Of a stretch of 64,000 nucleotides of DNA, positions 1 through 8,658 are shown piece after piece (the stretch's first letter is position 1; each line of letters starts with the position of its first letter). The notes below the pieces were generated by a model. The model was not told the DNA's origin and ran no database searches. It was given only the letters and a program-made list of their open reading frames with translations. The translations under genes and the position numbers were made by a program. Origin of the DNA: CAWBCI01 sp963787195 (GTDB taxonomy: Bacteria > Bacteroidota > Bacteroidia > Bacteroidales > JAGOPY01); NCBI GenBank assembly GCA_963787195.1, contig CAWBCI010000002.1:37635-101634 (forward strand). The letters are read 5' to 3'.

Positions 1-1521
1 ACGTACTTTATTATTTGGTATCCCCGAATTATTAACACTATATGTTGTCCAATCGGTTCCGTTATATTTTGTCAAACCTCCTCCGGTTCCTATCCACATT
101 GTTCCATATTCATCAATGGCAAGTGCATATACGTCATTGTTGGGAAGTCCTGAATTAGAAGACTTATAAATATTCCAGTTTACGCCGTCAAATTTAACCA
201 GTCCGCCATCTGTCCCTGTCCAAAGGTAATGGTTGAAGTCTATAATCATCGAATAGATCAGCTTATTCGGAAACCCGGAGTTTGTGCTGTCGTAGTTGAT
301 CCAGTTCGTACCGGTATACGCGGTTATTGAGGCGAACTGTTCATTCCAGTTGTAGACTCCAATCCACTTGGCCTGGTGTTCGTCAATGGCCACCGCACGG
401 ATAGAGTAACGGCTTAATTGTAAAACAATAGTATCATAACTGAACCAATTTTCCCAATCATACTCGATTAGTCCACCACTAGCTGCTCCTATCCAAAGTG
501 ATTTATTTGCGTCTGCTGCAAACGCATATACATAATTATTTGGTAATCCGGAATTTGAAACATTATGCGAATTCCAGGTATTCCCGTCAAAATCCACAAA
601 TCCGCCTCTCCAGGTACCTATCCATTTTTTCCCTTGATTGTTGATCAGTATTGAATATACATACCCCTGAGGTAAGTCTGAGTTCATATAATGATAAGTG
701 GTCCAATTGGTTCCGTCAAAAATGGTAAGGGCACCTGTGCCAATATACAGGTTCCCATTGTAATCAAAAGTTATATAATTTACTGCATTATCCGGAAGGC
801 CCGAGTTGTTGACATTATAAGTAGTCCAGTTTATCCTGTCAAATTCTGCAAGTCCGTCAAAGGTTCCTATCCATATTTTGCCATTATTATCTTTGGTAAT
901 GTAATTAATACAATTACCAGGTATACCGGAATTTGAGTGATTATAAATAGTCCAGGTTGAGTCGTCAAAAGAAGCCAAACCATTGTTGGTACCTACCCAC
1001 TTCATACCGTTTTTTTCCACAAATATTGACCTTACCAGGTCATTCGGCATTCCGGAATTATAGGAGTTATAACAGGACCATATATTGTCCTTGAATTTTA
1101 CCAATCCTCCATACTCAGTACCGATCCATTTTGTTCCTTCATTATCAATGAAGAGGGAACGAATAATATTTCTTTGAATTCCTGAATTCGATGTATTGTA
1201 TACAGTCCAGTTTGTATCATCATAAACTACAAGTCCACCTCCGTCCGTTCCTATCCATTTTTTACCGTATTCATCGATTGCGATTGCCCGGACATAATTG
1301 TAGGTCAAACCTGAATTTGAACTGTTGTAAAATGTTGTCATTCCACTGAGCGTATCGAATTTCGCTAAGCCTGTGTTAGATCCTATCCAAATAAAATGAT
1401 CTTCAAACGCCATGGTATTTATCGAGTTCCCATTTGTGTATTGTATCCACTGTGGGTTCTGGGCTTTGGTAGTATTGACCGGGACCATGATTAATAAAAT
1501 GAAAGGGAAGATGCTTTTCAT
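1..1521 (-). CDS. Secreted two-component-regulator-type beta-propeller protein (C-terminus off window)
   Basis: An uninterrupted minus-strand frame of 507 codons runs from an ATG at 1521 to the left edge, so the C-terminus is missing. It begins with a short signal peptide ending near Thr-Lys-Ala-Gln. It then has at least ten repeats of about 45 residues with the pattern W-I-G-T-x-x-G-G-L, F/Y-D, W-x-x-Y-N, NSG-x-P-x-N-x-V. This is the 'reg_prop' ligand-binding propeller unit, seen in the periplasmic half of hybrid two-component systems and in secreted T9SS proteins. Repeat count and signal peptide are seen directly. Whether it ends in a kinase or a T9SS sorting domain cannot be decided here. 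Confidence 0.85.
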   Translation of the reverse strand, partial: MKSIFPFILLIMVPVNTTKAQNPQWIQYTNGNSINTMAFEDHFIWIGSNTGLAKFDTLSGMTTFYNSSNSGLTYNYVRAIAIDEYGKKWIGTDGGGLVVYDDTNWTVYNTSNSGIQRNIIRSLFIDNEGTKWIGTEYGGLVKFKDNIWSCYNSYNSGMPNDLVRSIFVEKNGMKWVGTNNGLASFDDSTWTIYNHSNSGIPGNCINYITKDNNGKIWIGTFDGLAEFDRINWTTYNVNNSGLPDNAVNYITFDYNGNLYIGTGALTIFDGTNWTTYHYMNSDLPQGYVYSILINNQGKKWIGTWRGGFVDFDGNTWNSHNVSNSGLPNNYVYAFAADANKSLWIGAASGGLIEYDWENWFSYDTIVLQLSRYSIRAVAIDEHQAKWIGVYNWNEQFASITAYTGTNWINYDSTNSGFPNKLIYSMIIDFNHYLWTGTDGGLVKFDGVNWNIYKSSNSGLPNNDVYALAIDEYGTMWIGTGGGLTKYNGTDWTTYSVNNSGIPNNKVR

Positions 1522-1680
1522 GATAAAGAAGATGTTAATGTGCGACTTACTTGACAAATGAAATGATTGACGAATTATTTGATAAGTAAATATAAGAAAT
1601 ATTAATATAATATCGAATAAGGCGTATGCTGGAAAATTCCCATGGTGGGCTGAAGCCAGGCCAGGCTTGGGGATGAGTAC

Positions 1681-1718
1681 AAAAAAAGCCCTGCATAAGT
1701 TTCAAACTCTTGCAGGGC
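1681..1718 (-). terminator. Intrinsic terminator of tRNA-Met
   Basis: On the minus strand GCCCTGCA pairs with TGCAGGGC, and an inner AGTTT/AAACT stem extends the hairpin. A run of seven T (the A run at 1681-1687) follows. It lies 10 bases past the 3' end of tRNA-Met. Confidence 0.8.
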
Positions 1719-1727
1719 AATGTGTTG

Positions 1728-1801
1728 TAGCGAGACCGAGAATTGAACTCGGGACCTCCGGGTTATGAATCCGACGCTCTAACCGACTGAGCTATCTCGC
1801 C
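1728..1801 (-). tRNA. tRNA-Met (CAT)
   Basis: The minus strand folds as a complete cloverleaf. The acceptor is GGCGAGA/TCTCGCT, the D arm contains AGCTCAGTCGGTTAGAGC, the anticodon loop is TTCATAA with CAT, and the T loop is TTCAATT. The discriminator is A and CCA is not encoded in full. CAT could also be the lysidine-modified Ile tRNA, but the body looks like elongator Met. Confidence 0.9.
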
Positions 1802-1811
1802 ATTTTAAAGA

Positions 1812-1888
1812 ACACATTAGAGAATTGAACTCGCGTCCGCCTCTGGCGGATATGAATCCGACGCTCTAACCGACTGAGCTATCTCGCC
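1812..1888 (-). pseudogene. Broken tRNA-Met copy carrying a hairpin insert
   Basis: The first 38 bases on the minus strand, through the anticodon CAT, are the same as in the adjacent tRNA-Met. The rest of the anticodon arm and the variable loop are then replaced by the perfect hairpin TCCGCCAGAGGCGGA (1836-1850). A piece of the T arm follows, and the acceptor 3' strand is lost. It cannot fold as a functional tRNA. The same 15-mer appears in the broken tRNA-Val copies near 43.4 kb. Confidence 0.8.
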
Positions 1889-2010
1889 TTTAAAATCGGA
1901 GTGCAAAATTACAATTATTTTTAAACTGACCTAAGAGCTTCCGGAAAATTTAAGATTTGTTCACATAATAATTTTTATTATGTAAAAAATTTATTTTATC
2001 ATTGCCAAGT

Positions 2011-2829
2011 ATGAATAAGCGAATGAAAGATAAAATTGTAATCATTACCGGAGCCTCTTCCGGAATCGGAAAAGCACTTGCACTGGAAATCTCTTCCGGG
2101 GGCGCTTCCGTTGTGCTGGCTGCGCGTTCAGAAAGCAAAATCAGGGACCTGGAAGAGGAAATTAAGAAGAGTGGGGGGGAGGCTTATTCAGTTGTCACGG
2201 ATGTGAGCTCTGAAAGGGATTGCGAGAATCTTATCAAAGCAACTATTTCCAAATACGGTCGTCTGGATGTTCTTGTGAATAATGCCGGGATCTCCATGAG
2301 GGCGCTATTTAATGATGTTGACCTGGATGTGATAAAGCGGGTAATGGATATAAATTTCTGGGGAGCTGTTTATTGTACTAAATATGCTCTGCCTTATTTA
2401 TTGGAAAGCCGGGGAACAGTCGTCGGGGTATCTTCCATAGCCGGTTACAAGGGGCTGCCGGCCCGCACGGGTTATTCGGCTTCGAAATTCGCTATGCAGG
2501 GATTCCTGGAAGTCTTGAGGATAGAGAACATGAAAAAAGGATTGCATGTCCTGATCGCCTGTCCGGGTTTTACCGAATCGAATATCCGCTTTAGCTCACT
2601 CAAAGCTGACGGCTCCCACCAGGGGGAATCCCCCAGGGATGAATCAGCTATGATGAGCCCGGAGGAGGTTGCACTCCATATTGTAAAAGCAATTGATAAA
2701 AGAAAAAAAATATTGATACTTACATCACAGGGGAAGTTGACAGTTTGGCTGAATAAATTCTTCCCTTCATTTATGGATAAAATGGTTTATAACCATATGT
2801 CAAAAGAAGTTGATTCACCTTTTAAATAA
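2011..2829 (+). CDS. SDR family NAD(P)-dependent oxidoreductase
   Basis: A short-chain dehydrogenase of about 272 residues. The N-terminal nucleotide-binding motif TGASSGIGKALA, the NNAG motif (VLVNNAGISM), the catalytic Ser in VSSIAG and the YxxxK pair in GYSASKFAM are all present, so the catalytic set is complete. The frame also opens at a TTG (2002), and a second ATG lies at 2023; the ATG at 2011 is preferred but the start is uncertain. The C-terminal extension of about 60 residues resembles the DltE/YqjQ-like SDRs of Bacteroidota. The substrate cannot be read from sequence. Confidence 0.92.
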   Translation: MNKRMKDKIVIITGASSGIGKALALEISSGGASVVLAARSESKIRDLEEEIKKSGGEAYSVVTDVSSERDCENLIKATISKYGRLDVLVNNAGISMRALFNDVDLDVIKRVMDINFWGAVYCTKYALPYLLESRGTVVGVSSIAGYKGLPARTGYSASKFAMQGFLEVLRIENMKKGLHVLIACPGFTESNIRFSSLKADGSHQGESPRDESAMMSPEEVALHIVKAIDKRKKILILTSQGKLTVWLNKFFPSFMDKMVYNHMSKEVDSPFK

Positions 2830-2840
2830 TTTTACATATT

Positions 2841-3299
2841 ATGAATGAACTGAGTCTTAACATCATTCCGAAAATAGGATACGGAGAGTTATTATTCGGA
2901 GATAGCTCCGAGAAAGTAATTAAATTGCTCGGGCAACCGGAAGATGTTGAAAACATTGAGGATGAGGACGAATTTAATACAGTAATCCTCTATTACTGGG
3001 ACAGGGGAGTCTCTGTCTTTTTCGAAGGTAAAGAAAAATCGGTGATCTCGTGTTTTGAAACCGAGAACCAGGATTCTACTTTATACGATCAGGAGATATT
3101 TAATATGAAGGAGCCTGAGATCATCAACCTTATGAAGAATAAGGGATTTGAAGTGGCTGAGGTCGAAATGGAAATGTCGGGCGAGAAAAGAGTTTCATAT
3201 GATGATGCCATGCTCGATTTCTTTTTCGTTGATGGCAGTCTTGTGGCTATTAACTGGGGTGTCCTGGTTAATGATAAAGGTGAAATAGAAGAGTTCTGA
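2841..3299 (+). CDS. Conserved hypothetical protein, acidic, 152 aa
   Basis: It starts 11 bases after the SDR stop and probably shares its transcript. The protein is acidic and has no signal peptide or membrane segment. The opening (IIPKIGYGELLFGDSSEKVIKLLGQPEDV) resembles the small SMI1/KNR4-free 'GxLxFGxsxxevxxLLGxPd' hypothetical proteins of Bacteroidota. I do not recognise a function. Confidence 0.75.
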   Translation: MNELSLNIIPKIGYGELLFGDSSEKVIKLLGQPEDVENIEDEDEFNTVILYYWDRGVSVFFEGKEKSVISCFETENQDSTLYDQEIFNMKEPEIINLMKNKGFEVAEVEMEMSGEKRVSYDDAMLDFFFVDGSLVAINWGVLVNDKGEIEEF

Positions 3300-3340
3300 A
3301 GATATAGAGATCTCCTCTTTAAGGATTTTTAGCCTGATGA

Positions 3341-4270
3341 TCAGTCCTTCTCCTCATCTTTCCTGAATATTCCAGCCCTGGGGTGATATTGTAATATATT
3401 GCTCCGCAGGTAATCCCTGTCGAGATGTGTGTAAATTTCTGTAGTCGTTATGGATGCATGTCCAAGCATCTCCTGGACTGCCCTCAAGTCAGCCCCGCCC
3501 TCTACCAGGTGCGTTGCAAAGGAATGCCTGAGCGTATGAGGGCTGATTGACTTTCTGATGCCGGCTTTCTGCGCAAGCAGTTTGATTATATAGAAAACCA
3601 TCACCCGGGAAATCTTCTTTCCCCGCTTATTCAAAAAAATAAAATCCTCCTGCCCCCTGGCAATAGCTATGTGTATGCGAACCTGATGCATCCATATATT
3701 TAGTTGCTTCATTGCCGCTCCTCCGATTGGAACCAGTCGCTCTTTGTTCCCTTTTCCTATTACGCTGATAAAACCTTCGTTAAAATGCAGGTTGGATATC
3801 TTGAGATCAGTCAGTTCACTCACCCTTAAGCCACATCCATAAAGAGTTTCTATAATAGCTTTATTGCGCTCACCTTCCTGACTGCTCAGATCAATAGCCT
3901 TGATCATATTGTTTATCTCATCCGCACTCAGCGTGTCAGGGAGTTTACGACCTGTCCTGGGAGCTTCCAGCAATTCTGCCGGACTGGTTTTTATTTCATT
4001 TTCAAGAATGAGATATTTGAAAAACATTTTTAATCCCGATAGTATACGGGCCTGGGAACGGGCGCCCATCCCTAACTCATTGATCCATTTCAGAAATGCC
4101 CGGAGATCTTCCTGGCTGACATTTGCCGGTTGAATATTGCTCCCCGTAAATTCAAAATACTGCTGTAGTTTTTCCACATCATGGATATAGGCATTTACAG
4201 AATTTGGGGAAAGTGATCTTTCGAGCTTAAGGAAAGAAGTAAATCCCTTAATGTATGGATTCCAGTTCAT
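3341..4270 (-). CDS. xerD: Site-specific tyrosine recombinase XerD
   Basis: 309 residues with the XerC/D layout: an N-terminal SAM-like core-binding domain (about 1-95), then the catalytic domain. Visible catalytic residues are Arg in GCGLRVSEL, Lys in IGKGNKERL, His-x-x-Arg in SPHTLRHSF, His in LGHASI and the nucleophile Tyr in TEIYTHL. With its partner it would resolve chromosome dimers at dif. Its convergent neighbour is the 152-aa gene and its divergent neighbour is rpmG. A second Xer protein lies at 39752-40648; assigning D here and C there rests on length and motif style and is an inference. Confidence 0.9.
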   Translation of the reverse strand: MNWNPYIKGFTSFLKLERSLSPNSVNAYIHDVEKLQQYFEFTGSNIQPANVSQEDLRAFLKWINELGMGARSQARILSGLKMFFKYLILENEIKTSPAELLEAPRTGRKLPDTLSADEINNMIKAIDLSSQEGERNKAIIETLYGCGLRVSELTDLKISNLHFNEGFISVIGKGNKERLVPIGGAAMKQLNIWMHQVRIHIAIARGQEDFIFLNKRGKKISRVMVFYIIKLLAQKAGIRKSISPHTLRHSFATHLVEGGADLRAVQEMLGHASITTTEIYTHLDRDYLRSNILQYHPRAGIFRKDEEKD

Positions 4271-4405
4271 CTAAAACAAGCTGATTTTAAGTTACAAAAA
4301 TACTATTATTCAGGCATTCACCATGATTGGCCATGCTATATGAATCCTCAGCTTATTTAAAGAGAACTTTTTTATATCATTTTAGGATTATTAAAAGAAT
4401 TATTT

Positions 4406-4413
4406 TATCTTTG
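4406..4413 (+). promoter_or_regulatory. -7 box of the rpmG-ftsY operon
   Basis: TATCTTTG matches the Bacteroidota -7 consensus TAnnTTTG and lies about 30 bases before the rpmG ATG. No clear -33 TTG is seen at the usual 19-21 base spacing. Confidence 0.6.
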
Positions 4414-4443
4414 CAGCCCTAAATTCAAAAGGAGTTTTCAACG

Positions 4444-4632
4444 ATGGCTAAGAAGACAAAAGATCAAAGGATACAGGTGATTATGGAATGCACTGAGCAT
4501 AAGACCAGTGGCATGCCGGGTACTTCCCGCTATATAACCACCAAGAATAAGAAAAATACACCTGAAAGATTGGAATTGAAAAAATTCAACCCGATCTTAA
4601 AGAAAATGACCATTCACCGGGAAATTAAATAA
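4444..4632 (+). CDS. rpmG: 50S ribosomal protein bL33
   Basis: 62 residues, basic, starting MAKKTKDQRIQVIMECTEH and containing the family signature GTSRYITTKNKKNTPERLELKKFNP. Only one Cys is present, so this is the zinc-free (C-minus) form. A good Shine-Dalgarno (AAGGAG) precedes the start. In many Bacteroidales rpmB (bL28) lies just upstream; here that place is occupied by the promoter and the divergent xerD. Confidence 0.95.
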   Translation: MAKKTKDQRIQVIMECTEHKTSGMPGTSRYITTKNKKNTPERLELKKFNPILKKMTIHREIK

Positions 4633-4641
4633 TTAAGAATT

Positions 4642-4794
4642 ATGGCAAAGAAAGTTGTAGCATCACTGCAAGCCCAAAGTAAGGAATTTGCAAAGCTGAT
4701 CCGGATGGTTAAATCCCCAAAGACCGGAGCTTATGTATTTAAAGAAACTATCGTTCCCAACGAACAGATCAAGAATATCGTCGGGAAGAAATAA
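4642..4794 (+). CDS. DUF4295 family protein, 50 aa
   Basis: A 50-residue basic protein beginning MAKKVVASLQAQSKEFAKLI and ending KNIVGKK, 9 bases after the rpmG stop. It matches in size, sequence style and position the DUF4295 protein that follows rpmG in Bacteroidota. It is probably ribosome-associated, which is inferred only from context and from its small basic nature. Confidence 0.9.
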   Translation: MAKKVVASLQAQSKEFAKLIRMVKSPKTGAYVFKETIVPNEQIKNIVGKK

Positions 4795-4820
4795 TATTCT
4801 GTTTATACTGAATTGTCCTT

Positions 4821-4851
4821 AAAGCTTTTCCGGTCAGGGAAGGCTTTTTTT
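4821..4851 (+). terminator. Intrinsic terminator/attenuator before ftsY
   Basis: AAAGCTTTTCC and GGGAAGGCTTT form an 11-bp stem with two G-U pairs and a 5-base loop, followed by a T run. It lies between the DUF4295 gene and ftsY, so it either ends the rpmG transcript or lowers read-through into ftsY. Confidence 0.7.
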
Positions 4852-4877
4852 GTATTTTTAGCCCTAAAGTTTAACAT

Positions 4878-5834
4878 ATGGGAATTCTGTCATTCTTTTC
4901 AAAAGAAAAAAAGGAAAGCCTCGATAAAGGACTGGATAAAACACGTCAAAATGTTTTCTCCAAGATTTCCAGGGCTGTAATTGGCAAATCAAAAATTGAT
5001 GATGAAGTCCTGGATAATCTGGAAGAGATTCTGGTCACTTCCGATGTTGGTGTCGAAACTACCCTTCGGATAATCGAACGTATACAGGAAAGGGTTGCCA
5101 GAGATAAATTTGTCGGCACCTCTGAACTGAATAATATGTTGAAGGAGGAGATTGTCAACCTCTTGCAGGAGACTGGAGGGGAAGTTAATTTTGATTTTGC
5201 CGCGGATGACCTGCCTAAACCCTATGTAATTATGGTGGTTGGAGTAAATGGTGTAGGAAAAACCACCACTATAGGTAAACTGGCCTATCATTTCAAAAAG
5301 GCCGGAAAATCAGTCATGTTAGGCGCTTCTGATACTTTTAGGGCTGCCGCCGTGGACCAGTTGACAATCTGGTCGGAAAGAGTCGGGGTACCCATAGTAT
5401 CTCAGGGAATGGGGGCCGATCCCGCTTCGGTTGCTTTTGATACCCTGAAGTCGGCCAAAGCCAATAATATTGATGTGGTCATTATTGATACAGCTGGAAG
5501 ATTGCACAATAAGATCAACTTAATGAATGAGTTGACCAAGATTAAAAGGGTTATGGAGAAAGTTATCCCGGAAGCCCCGCACGAGATTTTGCTCATCCTG
5601 GATGCCAGTACCGGCCAGAATGCTATTGAACAGGCGCGGCAATTCACAGCTGCAACTGATGTCAATGCATTGGCACTGACTAAACTTGACGGCACTGCCA
5701 AGGGTGGCGTGGTCCTTGGAATTTCTGATCAGTTTAAAATTCCGGTAAAATATATAGGTGTGGGAGAGAAGATGGAGGACCTGCTGATCTTCAACCGCCA
5801 CGAATTTGTGAACAGCTTGTTCGGAGAGTCCTGA
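4878..5834 (+). CDS. ftsY: Signal recognition particle receptor FtsY
   Basis: 318 residues. An N-domain helical bundle (about 20-95) is followed by the SRP-type GTPase domain. Motifs are G1 VGVNGVGKTTTIGKLA, the DTFRAAA motif, G3 DTAGRLHNK, G4 TKLDGTAKGG, and the C-terminal GVGEKMEDLLIFN. The acidic A domain of enterobacterial FtsY is missing, which is normal for this phylum. It receives ribosome-nascent chains from Ffh at the membrane. Confidence 0.97.
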   Translation: MGILSFFSKEKKESLDKGLDKTRQNVFSKISRAVIGKSKIDDEVLDNLEEILVTSDVGVETTLRIIERIQERVARDKFVGTSELNNMLKEEIVNLLQETGGEVNFDFAADDLPKPYVIMVVGVNGVGKTTTIGKLAYHFKKAGKSVMLGASDTFRAAAVDQLTIWSERVGVPIVSQGMGADPASVAFDTLKSAKANNIDVVIIDTAGRLHNKINLMNELTKIKRVMEKVIPEAPHEILLILDASTGQNAIEQARQFTAATDVNALALTKLDGTAKGGVVLGISDQFKIPVKYIGVGEKMEDLLIFNRHEFVNSLFGES

Positions 5835-5922
5835 ACCGGAATTTCCTTATAGGACTGATTTATTTCAGGCTGAACAGACTGTCATTCATGACTTAAAATA
5901 TTGAAATCTAATTTTTATACTC

Positions 5923-7224
5923 TTGATCAGGCAAAAAAATCATAAAGTCAATATAATTACCCTGGGTTGTTCCAAAAACCTGGTCGACTCAGAAGTTTTG
6001 ATGGGACAACTGAAAGCTTCTAATATAGAGGTAGTCCACGAATCTGATGAAGCTTCTGATGTAGTCGTAATCAATACCTGCGGTTTTATTAATGATGCAA
6101 AGGAAGAATCTATTGATACTATACTGAGGTATGCTGGAGCCAAGAAAGACGGACTGGTAAATAAAGTTTATGTAATGGGCTGCCTTTCACAACGATATAA
6201 GAAAGAACTGGAAAAGGAATTGCTTGAAGTGGATGGTTTTTATGGGGTGGATGATCTGCCGGCTATTTTGCAAATGCTGGGAGTTGATTATCGCAAAGAT
6301 CTGATAGGAGAAAGACTCCTGACAACCCCGAAACATTACGCTTATCTTAAGATATCAGAAGGATGTAACCGAAATTGTTCATTTTGTGCCATTCCCCTGA
6401 TACGTGGAAAACATCACTCAAGGCCCATGGAAGATATACTCCATGAAGCAAGCTTGCTGGTTTCAAAAGGAGTGAAAGAAATCATGCTGATTGCTCAGGA
6501 TCTTACCTATTATGGTTTTGATATTTACCGCAAACGGAACCTTGCCGAATTATTGCAAAAAATGGCTGCTATACCCGGCCTTGAATGGATCAGGCTGCAT
6601 TACGCTTATCCGGCTGATTTTCCTCTTGAAATCCTGGATGTGATGCGGGAACATCAGAATATTTGCAATTATATCGATATTCCCCTTCAACATATCAGTG
6701 AGCCCTTACTCAGGTCGATGAACCGTGGTGTAAGCAAAGAAAGGACTTATCAACTTCTGGATACATTCCGGGATAAGGTTCCTGGAATTTCTGTAAGGAC
6801 CACCCTTATAGTAGGCTACCCCTATGAAACTGAAGAACAATTTGGGGAACTGAAAGATTTTATCCGCGACCAGCAGTTCGACCGTCTTGGGGTTTTTACC
6901 TATTCCCCTGAAGAAAAAACTGCGGCTTTTTATCTTAAGGACATTATCCCGGAGGATGTTAAACAGGCACGCATGGAAGAAATACACGCGATCCAGCAGG
7001 AAATATCCTTACAAAAAAACCAGGCTAAAACCGGAAAGACATTTAAAGTCATCCTCGATCGTCTTGAAGGGGAGTATTATGTGGGAAGAACAGAATATGA
7101 TTCCCCGGAAGTTGATAATGAAGTGCTCATCCCATTTACGCAGCGATTAAAGACCGGTGAATTCTACAATGTAAAGATCAACAGGGCTGATTACTTTGAC
7201 CTCTATGGTGAAATTGTTGGATGA
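5923..7224 (+). CDS. rimO: Ribosomal protein uS12 methylthiotransferase RimO
   Basis: 433 residues with the three methylthiotransferase parts. The N-terminal UPF0004 domain has TLGCSKNLVDSE and NTCGFINDAKEES. The radical SAM domain has Cys-x3-Cys-x2-Cys in SEGCNRNCSFC. A C-terminal TRAM domain starts near ILDRLEGEYYVGRTEYDSPEVD. It adds a methylthio group to an Asp of uS12 in the small ribosomal subunit. The frame opens with TTG at 5923; no in-frame ATG precedes the conserved N-terminus, so a TTG start is the best reading. It lies 88 bases after ftsY in the usual Bacteroidota order. Confidence 0.94.
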   Translation: MIRQKNHKVNIITLGCSKNLVDSEVLMGQLKASNIEVVHESDEASDVVVINTCGFINDAKEESIDTILRYAGAKKDGLVNKVYVMGCLSQRYKKELEKELLEVDGFYGVDDLPAILQMLGVDYRKDLIGERLLTTPKHYAYLKISEGCNRNCSFCAIPLIRGKHHSRPMEDILHEASLLVSKGVKEIMLIAQDLTYYGFDIYRKRNLAELLQKMAAIPGLEWIRLHYAYPADFPLEILDVMREHQNICNYIDIPLQHISEPLLRSMNRGVSKERTYQLLDTFRDKVPGISVRTTLIVGYPYETEEQFGELKDFIRDQQFDRLGVFTYSPEEKTAAFYLKDIIPEDVKQARMEEIHAIQQEISLQKNQAKTGKTFKVILDRLEGEYYVGRTEYDSPEVDNEVLIPFTQRLKTGEFYNVKINRADYFDLYGEIVG

Positions 7225-7326
7225 TTATTGATTACCAATCTCCATTTATAATTCAGCTTTTCTAATATTATCAATGGCTCTGCCTTCATTCTGAGGATTT
7301 ACTTCTACCTAAAAGCCCATTTTTTA

Positions 7327-7334
7327 TACCTTTG
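7327..7334 (+). promoter_or_regulatory. -7 box of the YwqK-like gene
   Basis: TACCTTTG fits TAnnTTTG and lies 34 bases before the ATG at 7369. No -33 TTG is evident. Confidence 0.55.
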
Positions 7335-7368
7335 TCATCATCAATAATAATTTTAAAAATAAAGAAAG

Positions 7369-8124
7369 ATGAAAAAGAAAATTTTTCAGCTGTGTTTTGT
7401 TTTCCTTCTTGTATCTGGCTCAATTGCCTTTGCGCAGGAAGAAAATGCAGCATCGGGACAGAATGACATAAACAAGAATGGATTTGTAGTTGAGAAGCTC
7501 GGTAGTTTTACTGTTTCAGGAAATTATGTTGACGGTAAAAAAGACGGTTCATGGGCTACTTATTTTCCCAATGGTCTGCTGAACAAGGTGGAGACATATA
7601 AGATGGGAATGCAAAACGGGATAATGGTTGAAATAGATAATCGCGGCCGGCTTAAAAATGACGCATTTTATGCAGACGGAAAATTAAATGGATTATCCAA
7701 GACATACGGACGCAACGGCATGGTCAAATCAGAAGCAAATTATAAAAAAGGTGAACTGGATGGCTGGTCGATTTCTTATTATGACAATGGAAAATCACAG
7801 GAAGAAAGCTTTTATATCAACGGATTGCACGATAGTACTTCATCCTGGTATAACCAGGAAGGAAACCTGATCGCTAAATACCATTATAAAAACGGAATGC
7901 TTGATGGCACCAGTCTGTCCTATTATCCCGACGGGAAATTAAAAAAAGAGGAAAATTATAAGGACAATGTTCTGAATGGGATTTATAATGAATATTTCGA
8001 GAATGGTCCATTACATATTACCGGTTTATATGAAAATGGTCTCAAAACAGGTAAGTGGCTTGAGTATAGTGAAGAAGGCGCTGTAGTTTCCACTACCAAA
8101 TATAAAAAAGGTATCGCAAAATAG
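7369..8124 (+). CDS. Secreted MORN_2/YwqK-type repeat protein
   Basis: 251 residues. A typical signal peptide (MKKKIFQLCFVFLLVSGSIAFAQ) is followed by about eight repeats of 22-24 residues of the form Y-x-x-G-x-x-x-G-x-x-x-x-Y-x-x-x-G-x-L-x. This is the MORN_2/YwqK 'antitoxin-like' repeat. The name comes from a Bacillus locus, and a role in toxin immunity is not implied here because no toxin gene is adjacent. It is probably periplasmic or outer-membrane exposed and monocistronic. Confidence 0.85.
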   Translation: MKKKIFQLCFVFLLVSGSIAFAQEENAASGQNDINKNGFVVEKLGSFTVSGNYVDGKKDGSWATYFPNGLLNKVETYKMGMQNGIMVEIDNRGRLKNDAFYADGKLNGLSKTYGRNGMVKSEANYKKGELDGWSISYYDNGKSQEESFYINGLHDSTSSWYNQEGNLIAKYHYKNGMLDGTSLSYYPDGKLKKEENYKDNVLNGIYNEYFENGPLHITGLYENGLKTGKWLEYSEEGAVVSTTKYKKGIAK

Positions 8125-8148
8125 CATTCAGCTTTTTATCTTCCGAAA

Positions 8149-8658
8149 TTGAAAATCAGAAAGATCAGGAACCCTTACCTGAGCCTTAACGGATACGACT
8201 GTTTTGGCTGCTCTCCAGCTAATCCCTATGGATTGAAAATGGAGTTTACCGAACAAGATGATGAAATATTCTGTGAATGGATCCCTGATACACATCACCA
8301 GGGTTTTTACAATATTTTGCATGGAGGAATACAGGCAACTCTCATGGATGAGATCGCTGCCTGGACCGTTCAGGTGAAACTCCGTACTGCCGGGGTAACC
8401 ACAAAAATGGAGGTTGATTATATTAAACCGGTTTTTACTAACAGGGGACATATTCAGTTGAGGGCCCGGATTGATACAATTGAAAAACGTATCGCTGTTA
8501 TCAGAGTTGACTTATATAATTCAGACCTGGAACTTTGCAGTTCAGCTAATGTAAGTTACTTTACCTATCCTGAAGGAATAGCAGGTAAACGGCTCTTTTA
8601 TCCGGGTTATGAGGCTTTTTTTATGGAAGAAGAGGAAGATGGCAGCCCGCGCAGCTAA
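8149..8658 (+). CDS. PaaI-like hotdog-fold thioesterase
   Basis: 169 residues. The hotdog signature is NILHGGIQATLMDEIAAW, where the HGG turn precedes the long helix; DYIKPVF and GHIQLRARI form the central strands. The N-terminus carries two Cys (YDCFGCSPANPYGLKMEF), a pattern of thioesterases annotated as 4HBT/PaaI. The frame opens with TTG at 8149, 24 bases after the previous stop. The likely reaction is hydrolysis of an acyl-CoA, substrate unknown. Its 3' end overlaps the converging serine hydrolase gene by 4 bases. Confidence 0.88.
   Translation: MKIRKIRNPYLSLNGYDCFGCSPANPYGLKMEFTEQDDEIFCEWIPDTHHQGFYNILHGGIQATLMDEIAAWTVQVKLRTAGVTTKMEVDYIKPVFTNRGHIQLRARIDTIEKRIAVIRVDLYNSDLELCSSANVSYFTYPEGIAGKRLFYPGYEAFFMEEEEDGSPRS

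Noticed and set aside
691..936. 81-codon plus-strand frame in the first kilobase
   Set aside because: It is the shadow of the minus-strand propeller gene, whose repeats are unmistakable.
7369..8124. Toxin-antitoxin antitoxin role for the YwqK-like protein
   Set aside because: It has a signal peptide and no toxin gene beside it; the family name alone does not show immunity function.
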